Origin: Brumimicrobium sp965659845
GTDB taxonomy: Bacteria; Bacteroidota; Bacteroidia; Flavobacteriales_D; Crocinitomicaceae
Direction: 5' to 3'
Assembly (NCBI GenBank): GCA_965659845.1
Contig: CBFHXS010000008.1
Location: 1-47,155 of the forward strand
DNA length: 47,155 nt
Position numbers and translations under genes: made by a program. Position 1 is the first letter of the stretch. Each line of letters starts with the position of its first letter. Positions 14,085-22,554 of this stretch are shown here, one piece after another. The notes beneath the pieces are model-generated. The model was not told the origin of the DNA. It saw only the letters and a list, made by a program, of their open reading frames with translations, and did not search any database.

Positions 14085-16724
14085 TTATCGTCTACTTTTT
14101 TCTTTTGAATTACCAGTCAATTTTTTAATCTCATTTAATTTAAACAATGCTTCTACAGGAGTAAGCGTATCGATATCCATATTTTGTACTTCATCCCTAA
14201 TTTGTTCTAGTACAGGATCATCTAATTGGAAGAAACTTAACTGCATATCTGCAGCATTTCCTGCGTCTTTTACTTTTTCTCTTTCATTTCCTCTATTCGA
14301 AGCTTCCAGTTCCTTAAGCATTTTTGATGCACGTTCAACCACTGGATTGGGCATCCCGGCTAATTTGGCCACGTGAATACCAAAACTATGCTCACTACCT
14401 CCTTCGATTAATTTTCGCAAAAACAAGATTTTCGTTCCTACTTCCTTAACAGAAACAGTATAGTTCTTGATTCTTGGGAATTTATTAGTCATTTCATTTA
14501 GCTCATGGTAATGCGTCGCAAATAATGTTTTACAATGAGCTTTGGGGTGTTGATGGATATATTCTGCTATCGCCCAGGCTATGGATATTCCATCATATGT
14601 ACTTGTCCCTCTTCCTATTTCGTCAAGTAAAACCAAGCTGCGAGGGGATAGGTTATTCAAAATGCTCGCAGTTTCATTCATTTCTACCATGAAAGTCGAT
14701 TCTCCAGAAGATATGTTATCCGAAGCCCCAACGCGGGTAAATACTTTGTCAACAATACCTAGTTTTGCCGATTTAGCTGGGACAAAAGATCCCATTTGTG
14801 CCATGAGGCTTATCAATGCTGTTTGACGAAGAATAGCACTTTTACCTGACATGTTTGGCCCGGTAATCATAATGATTTGCTGACTGTCATTGTCTAGATA
14901 TACATCATTTGGGATGTATTCTTCACCGAGCGGCATTTGTTTTTCAATAACGGGATGTCTTCCCTCTTTAATGTCTATTGAAAGATCATCCGTCATTTCA
15001 GGATAACTGTAGTTATTCTTCTCGGCAATGTTTGCAAATGCATTTAGGCAGTCGAGTTGTCCTATCAAGAATGCATTAAATTGAATTGGAGTAATGTAAT
15101 CAGCCATTGAGAGAACCAACTCTTGAAATAGTTGACGTTCTAATACTAAAATCTTCTCTTCAGCTCCAAGAATTTTATGTTCATACTCCTTAAGTTCTTC
15201 AGTGATATACCGTTCAGCACTAACTAAGGTTTGCTTTCTGATCCATTCTTCAGGAACTTTATCGCGATGTGTATTTCTAACTTCAATGTAATATCCAAAA
15301 ACGTTATTGAAAGCAACTTTTAGACTTGTAATGCCCGTTCGCTCAGATTCTCTTTTTTGAAGCTCTTCTAAAAATGTTCTTCCAGAGTTCGATAGTCCGC
15401 GCAATTCGTCAAGTTCTTTGTTGAAGCCATCAGCAACAACCTTTCCTTTACCTACCATTATCGCTGCATCTGAATCGAGTTGATCATTGATCAATTCAAC
15501 AAGTTTAGCACATGGATTCATTCGGTCTGTAATGGATTGAATAGAGTCAGACTTTGCACTGCTTAGTAGTTCGATAATCGGCTCAATTTGCAGAAGTGTT
15601 CTCTTCAACTGATTGACCTCTTTAGGATTCACTTTTCCAACAGCAACTTTAGAGGCGAGACGTTCCAGATCGTTTATTTCTTTTAGTCGTTCACCTAAAG
15701 CAAATCTAGTTTCCTCTTTTTCAAGCAGAGACTTTACTGCGTTTAAACGCGCATTGATTTGCTTCTTTTCTTTTAAAGGTAGAACCGTCCAACGTTTCAT
15801 AAGTCGTCCTCCCATAGGAGTAACAGTGTCATCAATAACGTCAATTAATGTAGCGCCATTAACATGTTGGGAGTGAACAAGTTCTAAATTTCGTGTTGTA
15901 AATCTATCGAGCCAAACGTACTTGTCTTCCTCAATTCTACTAATCTTGCTGATATGACCAAGCTTATGGTGTTGGGCCTCTGATATGTACTGTAAAATAG
16001 CCCCTGCAGCAATAATTCCGCAATCAAGGTCTTCAATACCAAATCCCTTCAGATTCTTTGTTCCGAAATGGTTGTTTAATGTTTCACGTCCAAAATCTTC
16101 ACTGAAAACCCAGTCTTCAAGTTTGTAGGTGTAATATCGATCACCAAAATTATCTTCAAATTTTGAATGTTTTTGTTTTGAATAAATAACTTCACTAGGA
16201 TCAAATCCTTGAAGAATCTTATCAATATATTCAAAGTCTCCTTGAGCGGTTAAAAATTCACCTGTTGATATATCCAGAAAGGCAATACCATGTTGTTTTT
16301 GCCCTATTTCAATGGCGGCTAGAAAATTATTCTTTTTTTGGTCAAGTACCTGATCATTCAATGCGACACCAGGAGTAACTAATTCGGTAACTCCACGCTT
16401 GACGATTGTCTTGGTCATTTTAGGGTCTTCTAGCTGATCGCATATGGCAACACGCTCACCAGCTCTTACTAATTTAGGTAAGTATGTTTCGAGAGAGTGG
16501 TGAGGGAAACCTGCTAACTCAATGTGAGAAGCTGAGCCATTTTTTCTTTTTGTAAGCACAATACCCAATATTTTGGCAGCTTTTACAGCATCTTCACCGA
16601 AAGTTTCATAGAAATCACCAACGCGAAACAATAATAATGCTCCCGGATGCTTTGATTTGATCTGGTTATATTGCTTCATGAGCGGTGTTTCGCTCGACTT
16701 TTTTTCTTTCCGTGCTTTGGCCAA
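14085..16724 (-). CDS. mutS: DNA mismatch repair protein MutS
   Basis: MutS recognises mismatches as a clamp-like dimer and recruits MutL. The 879-aa length is normal. The mismatch-reading domain begins LLLFRVGDFYETFGEDA, with the Phe-x-Glu wedge in FYE. Connector, core and clamp domains fill the middle. The ATPase has Walker A TGPNMSGKSA (about residue 620), STFMVEM, Walker B LVLLDEIGRGTSTYDG, and the ATHYHEL switch. QLSFF near residue 828 matches a beta-clamp-binding motif. Translation appears to start at a TTG: an in-frame stop lies three codons upstream, and the next ATG (at 16679) would remove residues 1-15. The gene stands alone, divergent from the RNA methyltransferase gene. Confidence 0.97.
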   Translation of the reverse strand: MAKARKEKKSSETPLMKQYNQIKSKHPGALLLFRVGDFYETFGEDAVKAAKILGIVLTKRKNGSASHIELAGFPHHSLETYLPKLVRAGERVAICDQLEDPKMTKTIVKRGVTELVTPGVALNDQVLDQKKNNFLAAIEIGQKQHGIAFLDISTGEFLTAQGDFEYIDKILQGFDPSEVIYSKQKHSKFEDNFGDRYYTYKLEDWVFSEDFGRETLNNHFGTKNLKGFGIEDLDCGIIAAGAILQYISEAQHHKLGHISKISRIEEDKYVWLDRFTTRNLELVHSQHVNGATLIDVIDDTVTPMGGRLMKRWTVLPLKEKKQINARLNAVKSLLEKEETRFALGERLKEINDLERLASKVAVGKVNPKEVNQLKRTLLQIEPIIELLSSAKSDSIQSITDRMNPCAKLVELINDQLDSDAAIMVGKGKVVADGFNKELDELRGLSNSGRTFLEELQKRESERTGITSLKVAFNNVFGYYIEVRNTHRDKVPEEWIRKQTLVSAERYITEELKEYEHKILGAEEKILVLERQLFQELVLSMADYITPIQFNAFLIGQLDCLNAFANIAEKNNYSYPEMTDDLSIDIKEGRHPVIEKQMPLGEEYIPNDVYLDNDSQQIIMITGPNMSGKSAILRQTALISLMAQMGSFVPAKSAKLGIVDKVFTRVGASDNISSGESTFMVEMNETASILNNLSPRSLVLLDEIGRGTSTYDGISIAWAIAEYIHQHPKAHCKTLFATHYHELNEMTNKFPRIKNYTVSVKEVGTKILFLRKLIEGGSEHSFGIHVAKLAGMPNPVVERASKMLKELEASNRGNEREKVKDAGNAADMQLSFFQLDDPVLEQIRDEVQNMDIDTLTPVEALFKLNEIKKLTGNSKEKSRR

Positions 16725-16815
16725 AATGAATTAGTTTATGTTACTTTGTATTGCGTAAAAATAAGGCTATCCTTTCGGGGTTACAACCTACACTGTTGAA
16801 CATTTTTCAAATTTT

Positions 16816-17355
16816 ATGAACAGAAAATTGAAATTATGGGAGTTGGACCGTCCGACGATTGAAGAATTCAAATCATCGGAAAAATTTCCTTTGGTGTTGA
16901 TTCTTGATAATATCAGAAGTCTATCAAATGTTGGTACGTTCTTTCGAACTGCAGATGCTTTTAACGTAGCAAAGATTTACATCTGCGGTATTACGGCTCA
17001 ACCCCCTCATCGAGAAATACAAAAAACGGCTTTAGGGGCTACAGAATCTGTTGATTGGGAATATGTCGAAAATGTTGATGATCTATTGATAAATTTAAAA
17101 GATGACGGATTCAAGATTTGTTCTGTTGAACAAACAGAGAGTACTACGATGCTGAACAATTTAAAAGTTGATTTGACTCAAAAGTATGCCTTGGTGATGG
17201 GGAATGAAGTGGATGGTGTTCAGCAGAATGTCGTTGATGCGTCAGACCTTGTTTTAGAAGTACCTCAATTTGGAACTAAACATAGTTTAAATGTGTCTGT
17301 TTGTGCTGGTGTTGTGTTGTGGGAGTTTGTAAGAGAATTTTCTAATCTAGAATGA
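16816..17355 (+). CDS. TrmH/SpoU-family RNA 2'-O-methyltransferase
   Basis: The 179-aa cytoplasmic enzyme has the SPOUT trefoil-knot fold. Motif 1 is LDNIRSLSNVGTFFRTADAF, motif 2 is ALVMGNEVDGV and motif 3 is LEVPQFGTKHSLNVSVCAGVVLWE. These form the S-adenosylmethionine site and the 2'-O-methyl transfer site. Without the extra substrate domain of RlmB, the target (tRNA or rRNA) cannot be stated; Bacteroidota carry several such short paralogues. It heads an operon: aroA starts 1 nt after its stop codon. Confidence 0.88.
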   Translation: MNRKLKLWELDRPTIEEFKSSEKFPLVLILDNIRSLSNVGTFFRTADAFNVAKIYICGITAQPPHREIQKTALGATESVDWEYVENVDDLLINLKDDGFKICSVEQTESTTMLNNLKVDLTQKYALVMGNEVDGVQQNVVDASDLVLEVPQFGTKHSLNVSVCAGVVLWEFVREFSNLE

Positions 17356-17356
17356 T

Positions 17357-18622
17357 ATGGATAGTGAAAAAGTAATTACTCCTCGGGAAAAGGTTGGAGG
17401 TAATATAAATGTTCCAGGATCAAAAAGCTATGCGCAAAGAGCAATCGCTCTGTGTGCTCTGGGTAATGAGTATTTAGCATTGTCTCAACTTACTGAATGT
17501 GATGACGTCAGTGCTGCACTTGGTATTATCGAAAACCTTGATTGTTCTATTCGATATGAAGGTGAGCTGCTATTTATTCGTGGAGGAATTCAAAAGAATC
17601 AGACCTATGAAATTAATAGTGGTGAAGCGGGTTTGAGTACTCGACTATTTAGTGCTTTTAGTTTGTTGACTGATCAGACGTATACTGTAAATGGAAAGGG
17701 ATCGATTTTAACAAGACCTATGGATATGGTCATAGATGCGCTGAGCCAATTGGGGAAAAGTGTCAAAAGTAACCAGGGGTGTTTGCCTCTTCAAATTTCT
17801 GGTGAGACAAAAGAGGGGGAGCTAAAGCTAGATGGCTCTACGAGTTCACAATTGCTTTCAGGGATTTTGATTGTGGCGCCATTCTTGGATTTTGATTTAA
17901 CCATTGAAGTAGAGAACTTAAAAAGTATTCCATATATCGAAATGTCGCTTGAAGTAATGAGAGACTTTGGTTTAACGGCAGAACATGAAGAGTATAGGTG
18001 TTTCAAAGTTAAAGGGAATCAAAGTATAAATAGGTCTAAAACCTATGAAGTGGAAGGAGATTGGAGTGGAGCATCTTTCTTAATCGTGGCAGCTCTTATA
18101 GGTGGAGAACTCGAGATGAAAGGTTTAAAAAAGCAGTCTTCGCAAGCCGACCGAGCAATGCTTGATGTTGTCATAGAGGTTGGGGGTTCTTTCAGTTGGG
18201 AGGATAACAATTTAATTGTTAGAACAGCTGATTTAGTGCCATTTAATTTCGATGCAACTCATTGTCCAGATTTATTCCCTCCGCTAGTTGCTTTAGCAGC
18301 AATGATTTCAGGTGAGTCTAGAATAAAAGGTGTTCATAGATTAAAACATAAGGAAAGCGATAGAGCTTCAGCTCTCATTGAAGAATTTACTAAATTAGGA
18401 ATTGATGTTTCCAATGTTGAAGATGATCTCGTTGTAAAAGGATTAAAAGCTAGTCAATTTATCGTTGGAGGGGCTGTCGATTCGCACAATGATCACAGAA
18501 TGGCAATGGCACTTTCATTAATGTCTTTAAGGTCGAGAAAGGAAATCGTGATTAGCAGACCAGAGTCGATAAAGAAATCTTATCCATTGTTTTTTGAGGA
18601 TTTTGACCGAATAACTAAATGA
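17357..18622 (+). CDS. aroA: 3-phosphoshikimate 1-carboxyvinyltransferase (EPSP synthase)
   Basis: This enzyme joins phosphoenolpyruvate and shikimate-3-phosphate in the sixth step of aromatic amino-acid synthesis. The 421-aa length is normal. VPGSKSYAQRA (K23, S24, R28) binds shikimate-3-phosphate; LDGSTSSQLLSGIL, HCPDLFPPLVALAA, HRLKHKESDRA and SHNDHRMAMALS are the other active-site motifs of the family, all present. The N-terminal GEAGLSTRLFSAF stands where the usual NAGTAMRPL lies, a common Bacteroidota divergence. It is co-transcribed with the TrmH-like and GreA-like genes. Confidence 0.95.
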   Translation: MDSEKVITPREKVGGNINVPGSKSYAQRAIALCALGNEYLALSQLTECDDVSAALGIIENLDCSIRYEGELLFIRGGIQKNQTYEINSGEAGLSTRLFSAFSLLTDQTYTVNGKGSILTRPMDMVIDALSQLGKSVKSNQGCLPLQISGETKEGELKLDGSTSSQLLSGILIVAPFLDFDLTIEVENLKSIPYIEMSLEVMRDFGLTAEHEEYRCFKVKGNQSINRSKTYEVEGDWSGASFLIVAALIGGELEMKGLKKQSSQADRAMLDVVIEVGGSFSWEDNNLIVRTADLVPFNFDATHCPDLFPPLVALAAMISGESRIKGVHRLKHKESDRASALIEEFTKLGIDVSNVEDDLVVKGLKASQFIVGGAVDSHNDHRMAMALSLMSLRSRKEIVISRPESIKKSYPLFFEDFDRITK

Positions 18623-18632
18623 TTTGCTGACA

Positions 18633-19082
18633 ATGATTGATAGAGATAAAATATTTCAAGGATTGATTGATCGCGTCAAGCTAAGCATTGATGAGTCTAA
18701 ATCTTATTTAGATGGTTTGATAGACGCTAGAAATAATGATACCAAAAGTAGTGCAGGGGATAAGTATGAAACAGGACGTTCTATGGCGCAACAAGAGATT
18801 GATAGGGGAGAAGAGAACCTTCATCAACTGAAAGTACAATTAAATGAACTCCAGCGGCTAAGCAAGAAGAAATTAAGTACTATTTGTGAGCAGGGCTCAA
18901 TTGTGATTTTAGATGATGTTGTTTTCTTGTTAGGTCCAGCTATTGGCAAGTTGGAGTTAGATACATACACCGTGCTCTCCATTTCTATGGGATCTCCTTT
19001 TGGTAAGTTGTTATCGGGCAAGAAAGAAGGTGAAATAGTTCTGTTTAGAGGGAAGGATGCACTACTAAAAAAAGTGATTTAA
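18633..19082 (+). CDS. GreA/GreB-like transcription factor family protein
   Basis: The 149-aa protein has the two-part build of Gre factors. An N-terminal antiparallel coiled coil (about 1-75) has acidic residues D43 and E46 at its tip, in the position where GreA holds the residues that stimulate RNA cleavage in polymerase. A C-terminal FKBP-like domain includes SMGSPFGKLLSGKKEGEIV, close to the GreA S-x-LG-x-ALLGK-x-GD motif. It is more divergent than the housekeeping GreA and is often mislabelled as an acyl-carrier synthase in databases. I chose the ATG at 18633 over a TTG at 18624. It is the last gene of the operon with aroA. Confidence 0.7.
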   Translation: MIDRDKIFQGLIDRVKLSIDESKSYLDGLIDARNNDTKSSAGDKYETGRSMAQQEIDRGEENLHQLKVQLNELQRLSKKKLSTICEQGSIVILDDVVFLLGPAIGKLELDTYTVLSISMGSPFGKLLSGKKEGEIVLFRGKDALLKKVI

Positions 19083-19085
19083 GTA

Positions 19086-19115
19086 CAAAGCCCCCAAAAA
19101 GGAGGCTTTGCTTTG
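19086..19115 (+). terminator. Terminator after the aroA operon
   Basis: CAAAGCC-C-CC pairs with GG-A-GGCTTTG around AAAAA, with one C-A mismatch, starting 4 bp past the stop codon. The T tract after it is broken (CTTTGCT). Confidence 0.65.
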
Positions 19116-19271
19116 CTAAAACTACTTATTGGAGCTTAGTCACCAGGACGGCAACTATTATCCCGCTCAAATATCATAAAATGTTTTGAATTGATGAAAT
19201 ATTAACAAGGAAAAATGATTTTTTACACAATGTGTGGAATTGTTTAGTTTGTGCTTTTTTTCAAAAAGAAA

Positions 19272-19847
19272 TTAATGATAACTATACTCACTTTTGAAAA
19301 TAGAGTCTCCTGTAACTAAATAATGGACAGGTACATCAAATTCATTTACTTCGGGAAGAGATTGTAAAGGTTCGAAATAGTTGATTCCAATTATCGATAC
19401 ATCATCTCCCAATTTAGCAAGAAAGCGATCGTAAAATCCTTTGCCGTAACCCAATCTATTTCCCTTTAAATCAGAGATAAGAAGTGGAACAATAACTACT
19501 GTAATATCTTTTTCAGAGAAAGCATGTCCGTTGTTAGGTTCAGGAATCCCCCATTCATTAACTGTTATGATTGTTTTGCTATTTAATTCGACGTGCTGCA
19601 TAGAATGATTTTCAAAATCAGCAATCGGCGCACAAAACGTATTAGATAGTGAAAATCTCTCTAGAATGAAACGAGTATCGACTTCATACAGTCTAGAAAT
19701 TGGTAAAAATATACTGATGAGTTCTCCCTCAAAAGAAAACGAATTTTCCAGATGGTTAGCAATTTTATTAGATGTGACTGTTCTATGGTTCTCACCAAGT
19801 TGAGCTCGTTTTTTTTTATAAAAAGATCGTAATTCAGTTTTATTCAT
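19272..19847 (-). CDS. 5-formyltetrahydrofolate cyclo-ligase
   Basis: The enzyme converts 5-formyl-THF to 5,10-methenyl-THF using ATP, recovering folate. The 191-aa length is normal. MNKTELRSFYKKKRAQL is the N-terminal phosphate-binding stretch; IVPLLISDLKGNRLGYGKGFYDRFL is the family signature with the GxGxGFYDR substrate loop. The gene begins 5 bp after the YbaB/EbfC gene ends, so they are co-transcribed. The 160-bp spacer downstream holds an ACACA-AT-GTGTG inverted repeat and no clear terminator. Confidence 0.92.
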   Translation of the reverse strand: MNKTELRSFYKKKRAQLGENHRTVTSNKIANHLENSFSFEGELISIFLPISRLYEVDTRFILERFSLSNTFCAPIADFENHSMQHVELNSKTIITVNEWGIPEPNNGHAFSEKDITVVIVPLLISDLKGNRLGYGKGFYDRFLAKLGDDVSIIGINYFEPLQSLPEVNEFDVPVHYLVTGDSIFKSEYSYH

Positions 19848-19852
19848 GCAAC

Positions 19853-20152
19853 TTATATTCCGGGGATAATCCCTTTGGCTGAGTTAGCCATTTCTTGTTG
19901 ATTAACTTTGTCTGCTTCCTCTATGGCCCTGTTCAAAGCTACAGAAAGTAAGTCCTCAAGATCATCTTTGTCTATTTGGTCTAGTTCAGCATTGATAGTT
20001 AATTTTGTTAGCTTTCTGTTACCATTCATCTCAACATTAATCAGGTTGCCACCAGACTCACCATAGACGGTAAGAGATTCAAGTTTTTTCTTTGTTTCTT
20101 CTGCGCTAGCTTGCATTTTTTGCAACTGCTCCATCATATTTTTCCCGAACAT
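19853..20152 (-). CDS. YbaB/EbfC-family nucleoid-associated protein
   Basis: The 99-aa DNA-binding protein matches the YbaB family, in which dimers with a tweezer shape bind DNA and influence nucleoid structure. The N-terminal amphipathic helix MFGKNMMEQLQKMQASAEETKKKLE is typical, as are the GESGGNLINVEMNGNRKLTKL strands and the final QEMANSAKGIIPGI. Unlike in Proteobacteria it is not next to dnaX or recR; it heads a two-gene unit with 5-formyl-THF cyclo-ligase. Confidence 0.92.
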   Translation of the reverse strand: MFGKNMMEQLQKMQASAEETKKKLESLTVYGESGGNLINVEMNGNRKLTKLTINAELDQIDKDDLEDLLSVALNRAIEEADKVNQQEMANSAKGIIPGI

Positions 20153-20267
20153 ATCTTGAATTTTTTACGAATTTAACTAATCAGAAGAATAGATCTAAAA
20201 CATAAACTCAATTTATTTGTACTTTCACAAACCATACTGCTATTATTGGCGTATATGATAATGAGTT

Positions 20268-21311
20268 ATGATCAAAACAAATTTCTTTTTGGTGTTTTTA
20301 ATGAGTGTAATGATCTCTTTTGGTTTTATACTGAAAAGTCATGAGAGTATATCTAAAATCACTCGAGTAGATGAGATAGAAAGACTTTCTGTTGCTGAAG
20401 TAGAGCATGCACTTGGAGCACAGCTTCCTAATCACTACATGAAAACGTATGATGAAGAATTAGCTAAAGTGGGATTTCAGCTCATAACTGAAGGCAAGGC
20501 AAACTATAAGGGTGAAAAAGGAAAAGTTATTTCTCCTTATTTTAATTGTACGGACTGCCACAACCTAGTTAAGGAGACCGTTGATATAACGAATTTAAAT
20601 CCTCAAGATAGACTAGATTATTTAGTGAAAAATGATCTACCATATACCGCTGGATCCACCTTTTTTGGGATTTACAATAGGTTGAAATATTATAATGGTG
20701 ATTATGATAAGAAATATGGAGATTTAGTAATAGACGCAAGGGATACACTTGAGAATGCGATACAACTATGTGCCGAATATTGCGCTTCAGGCAGAAAACT
20801 TGTTCCATGGGAATTGAATGCTATTATGCATTACTATAAGAAGAATGAATTGGAGCTGTCGGATTTAGGTTTGTCTAACAATGAAATGAAACTACTGAAT
20901 ACTGCACTTAATCGTGAAGTCAATCAAGACGAAGCATTAACTATGCTTCAGGGAAGTTATGTAAATCGTTATGAAGCTACATTTACTGGCGCTATGCCAG
21001 AGAATAAAAGATCTTATGGTTCGAAAGGAGACCCTGAAAACGGGGAGAAGATTTATAAATCTGCTTGTATGTATTGCCATGAGAACTCGCGTGTGACGTA
21101 TCTCAATTTATCGGATGATGTTCTATCAGGTAAGTATTTATGGAATCACCGAGAGGGATATGATGATTTGAGTGTTTATCAGGTGTCCCGATGGGGAACC
21201 TATCCTATAACAGGTAGAAAACAATATATGCCACTTTACACAAAAGAAAAAATGTCTGATGATCAGCTTGAAGATCTTATGGCCTACATCAAAAAAATAG
21301 CTAACAAATGA
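20268..21311 (+). CDS. Diheme c-type cytochrome, periplasmic
   Basis: The 347-aa protein begins with a hydrophobic signal or anchor (MIKTNFFLVFLMSVMISFGFIL) with no lipobox. It has two heme c attachment motifs: CTDCH (C94, C97, H98) and CMYCH (C267, C270, H271). Two further cysteines (C168, C172) may form a disulfide. The second heme domain follows GDPENGEKIYKSA, a normal class I cytochrome c entry helix, and ends with DDQLEDLMAYIKKI. The N-terminal heme domain is unusual and may have a different fold. It would act in the periplasm as an electron carrier. It opens a tight operon, overlapping the beta-barrel gene by 4 nt. The electron donor and acceptor are not known. Confidence 0.85.
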   Translation: MIKTNFFLVFLMSVMISFGFILKSHESISKITRVDEIERLSVAEVEHALGAQLPNHYMKTYDEELAKVGFQLITEGKANYKGEKGKVISPYFNCTDCHNLVKETVDITNLNPQDRLDYLVKNDLPYTAGSTFFGIYNRLKYYNGDYDKKYGDLVIDARDTLENAIQLCAEYCASGRKLVPWELNAIMHYYKKNELELSDLGLSNNEMKLLNTALNREVNQDEALTMLQGSYVNRYEATFTGAMPENKRSYGSKGDPENGEKIYKSACMYCHENSRVTYLNLSDDVLSGKYLWNHREGYDDLSVYQVSRWGTYPITGRKQYMPLYTKEKMSDDQLEDLMAYIKKIANK

Positions 21312-22183
21312 GTAGATTAGTTTTAATTACGGTTGTCTTAGGTTTATTGAATGTTACTTTTTCTAATGCCCAAGAGGAGAAAAAGGATATAGTTTCGGAG
21401 ACTTTTTCTTCTGTTAGAATAATTAATGGGAATTCAACTGAGACGCTGAAGAAGAGACAGTGGAGATATATAATTGCACATAGATTCGGAGATGCACTTG
21501 GTGACCAAGGAGGAGTACAAACAGCATTTGGCTTTGATAATGCGGCAGATATTCGTTTTGGTTTTGATTTTGGTTTGACGGATAACTTAATGGTAGGTTT
21601 CTCACGATTGAAAGGAAGTGGCCCTTATCGATCTATATTGGAGGGCTCTGTGAAATATAGATTCCTAACGCAAACTGAGGATAACAGCATACCCCTTTCC
21701 ATTTCTTATGCAGGAAGTATTTATGGAACCTATATGCCGTCATCTGAAGATATTTCTTCCGTTACTTATTTTGAACGTTTTGCGCATCGAATGATGTACG
21801 GTTCTCAATTGACAATTGCGCGTAAATTTCATCCGCGTTTTAGTATGGCATTAATGCCAACTTATGTGCATAGAAATATTGTACAGTCTAACGATGTTAA
21901 TGGCTTATTTTCACTTGGAGCTGCGGCTAGAATTCGATTGAATAAAAGTCTTGGTCTGATTGCTGAATACTTCTATAATATTCATGGTGCTAATGTTCGA
22001 GATGATTATAAAAATAGTTTAGGAGTTGCCCTTGAGTGGTTAACAAATGGACATACATTCACGTTTAACTTCACAAATGCGAGAGGTTTCGGTGAGTTGC
22101 AATATATTGCTTTAACTCAATCAGATTGGTTGGAAGGCCAATTCCGATTTGGGTTTAGTATTACTAGAACATTTAAGTATTAA
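21308..22183 (+). CDS. DUF5777-like outer-membrane beta-barrel protein
   Basis: The 291-aa protein starts with a signal peptide cleaved near NAQEE. The rest is a run of amphipathic strands rich in aromatic and basic residues (FGFDFGLTDNLMVGFSRL, LIAEYFYNIHGAN, GQFRFGFSITRTF) and ends in Phe-Lys-Tyr, as many outer-membrane barrels do. The start of the mature part (VRIINGNSTETL, YIIAHRFGD) matches my memory of DUF5777, a family often beside cytochrome genes in Bacteroidota. Its ATG overlaps the stop of the diheme cytochrome gene (ATGA), and the next gene begins 2 nt after its end. A role as a channel or sleeve for electron-transfer proteins is inference only. Confidence 0.75.
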   Translation: MSRLVLITVVLGLLNVTFSNAQEEKKDIVSETFSSVRIINGNSTETLKKRQWRYIIAHRFGDALGDQGGVQTAFGFDNAADIRFGFDFGLTDNLMVGFSRLKGSGPYRSILEGSVKYRFLTQTEDNSIPLSISYAGSIYGTYMPSSEDISSVTYFERFAHRMMYGSQLTIARKFHPRFSMALMPTYVHRNIVQSNDVNGLFSLGAAARIRLNKSLGLIAEYFYNIHGANVRDDYKNSLGVALEWLTNGHTFTFNFTNARGFGELQYIALTQSDWLEGQFRFGFSITRTFKY

Positions 22184-22185
22184 TA

Positions 22186-22548
22186 ATGAAGAAAATAATA
22201 ATAGTCATATTCTCATTTGCTACTTTTTTCTTTTCATGCAGGAAAGATAAGGTAGAGGATTCACAAGGAATATCTGAAGACTGTCCCGAATTGGTGTCTT
22301 ACACTAGCAATATCCAAACATTTTTAACGCTCAATTGTAGTACTTCAGGTTGCCACAACGCTAATTCGAATGCAGCTGGATATGTATTTGAAACTTATGC
22401 GCAAGCTGAAGAACATGCTGATATTATATTGAGTGTGATCAGACATGAGTCAGGAGTTTCCGCTATGCCTCAAGGAGGGCCGAAACTGGCAGATTCAACT
22501 ATACGGAAAATGAATTGTTGGATTAATCAAGGTAAATTATTTAATTAA
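22186..22548 (+). CDS. Lipoprotein with a CX4CH heme c motif
   Basis: The 120-aa protein carries a lipoprotein signal peptide ending FFSC (Cys18). The mature part has CSTSGCH (C51, C56, H57), a CX4CH heme-binding motif with four residues between the cysteines rather than two. SAMPQGG at residues 92-98 offers a methionine (M94) where class I cytochromes have the distal ligand. The layout, including TLNCSTSGCHNAN and INQG near the C-terminus, is like the planctomycete-type cytochrome c domain of many Bacteroidota lipoproteins. It would be tethered to a membrane, probably the outer one. It is the third gene of the operon. Confidence 0.8.
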   Translation: MKKIIIVIFSFATFFFSCRKDKVEDSQGISEDCPELVSYTSNIQTFLTLNCSTSGCHNANSNAAGYVFETYAQAEEHADIILSVIRHESGVSAMPQGGPKLADSTIRKMNCWINQGKLFN

Positions 22549-22554
22549 AGAAAT

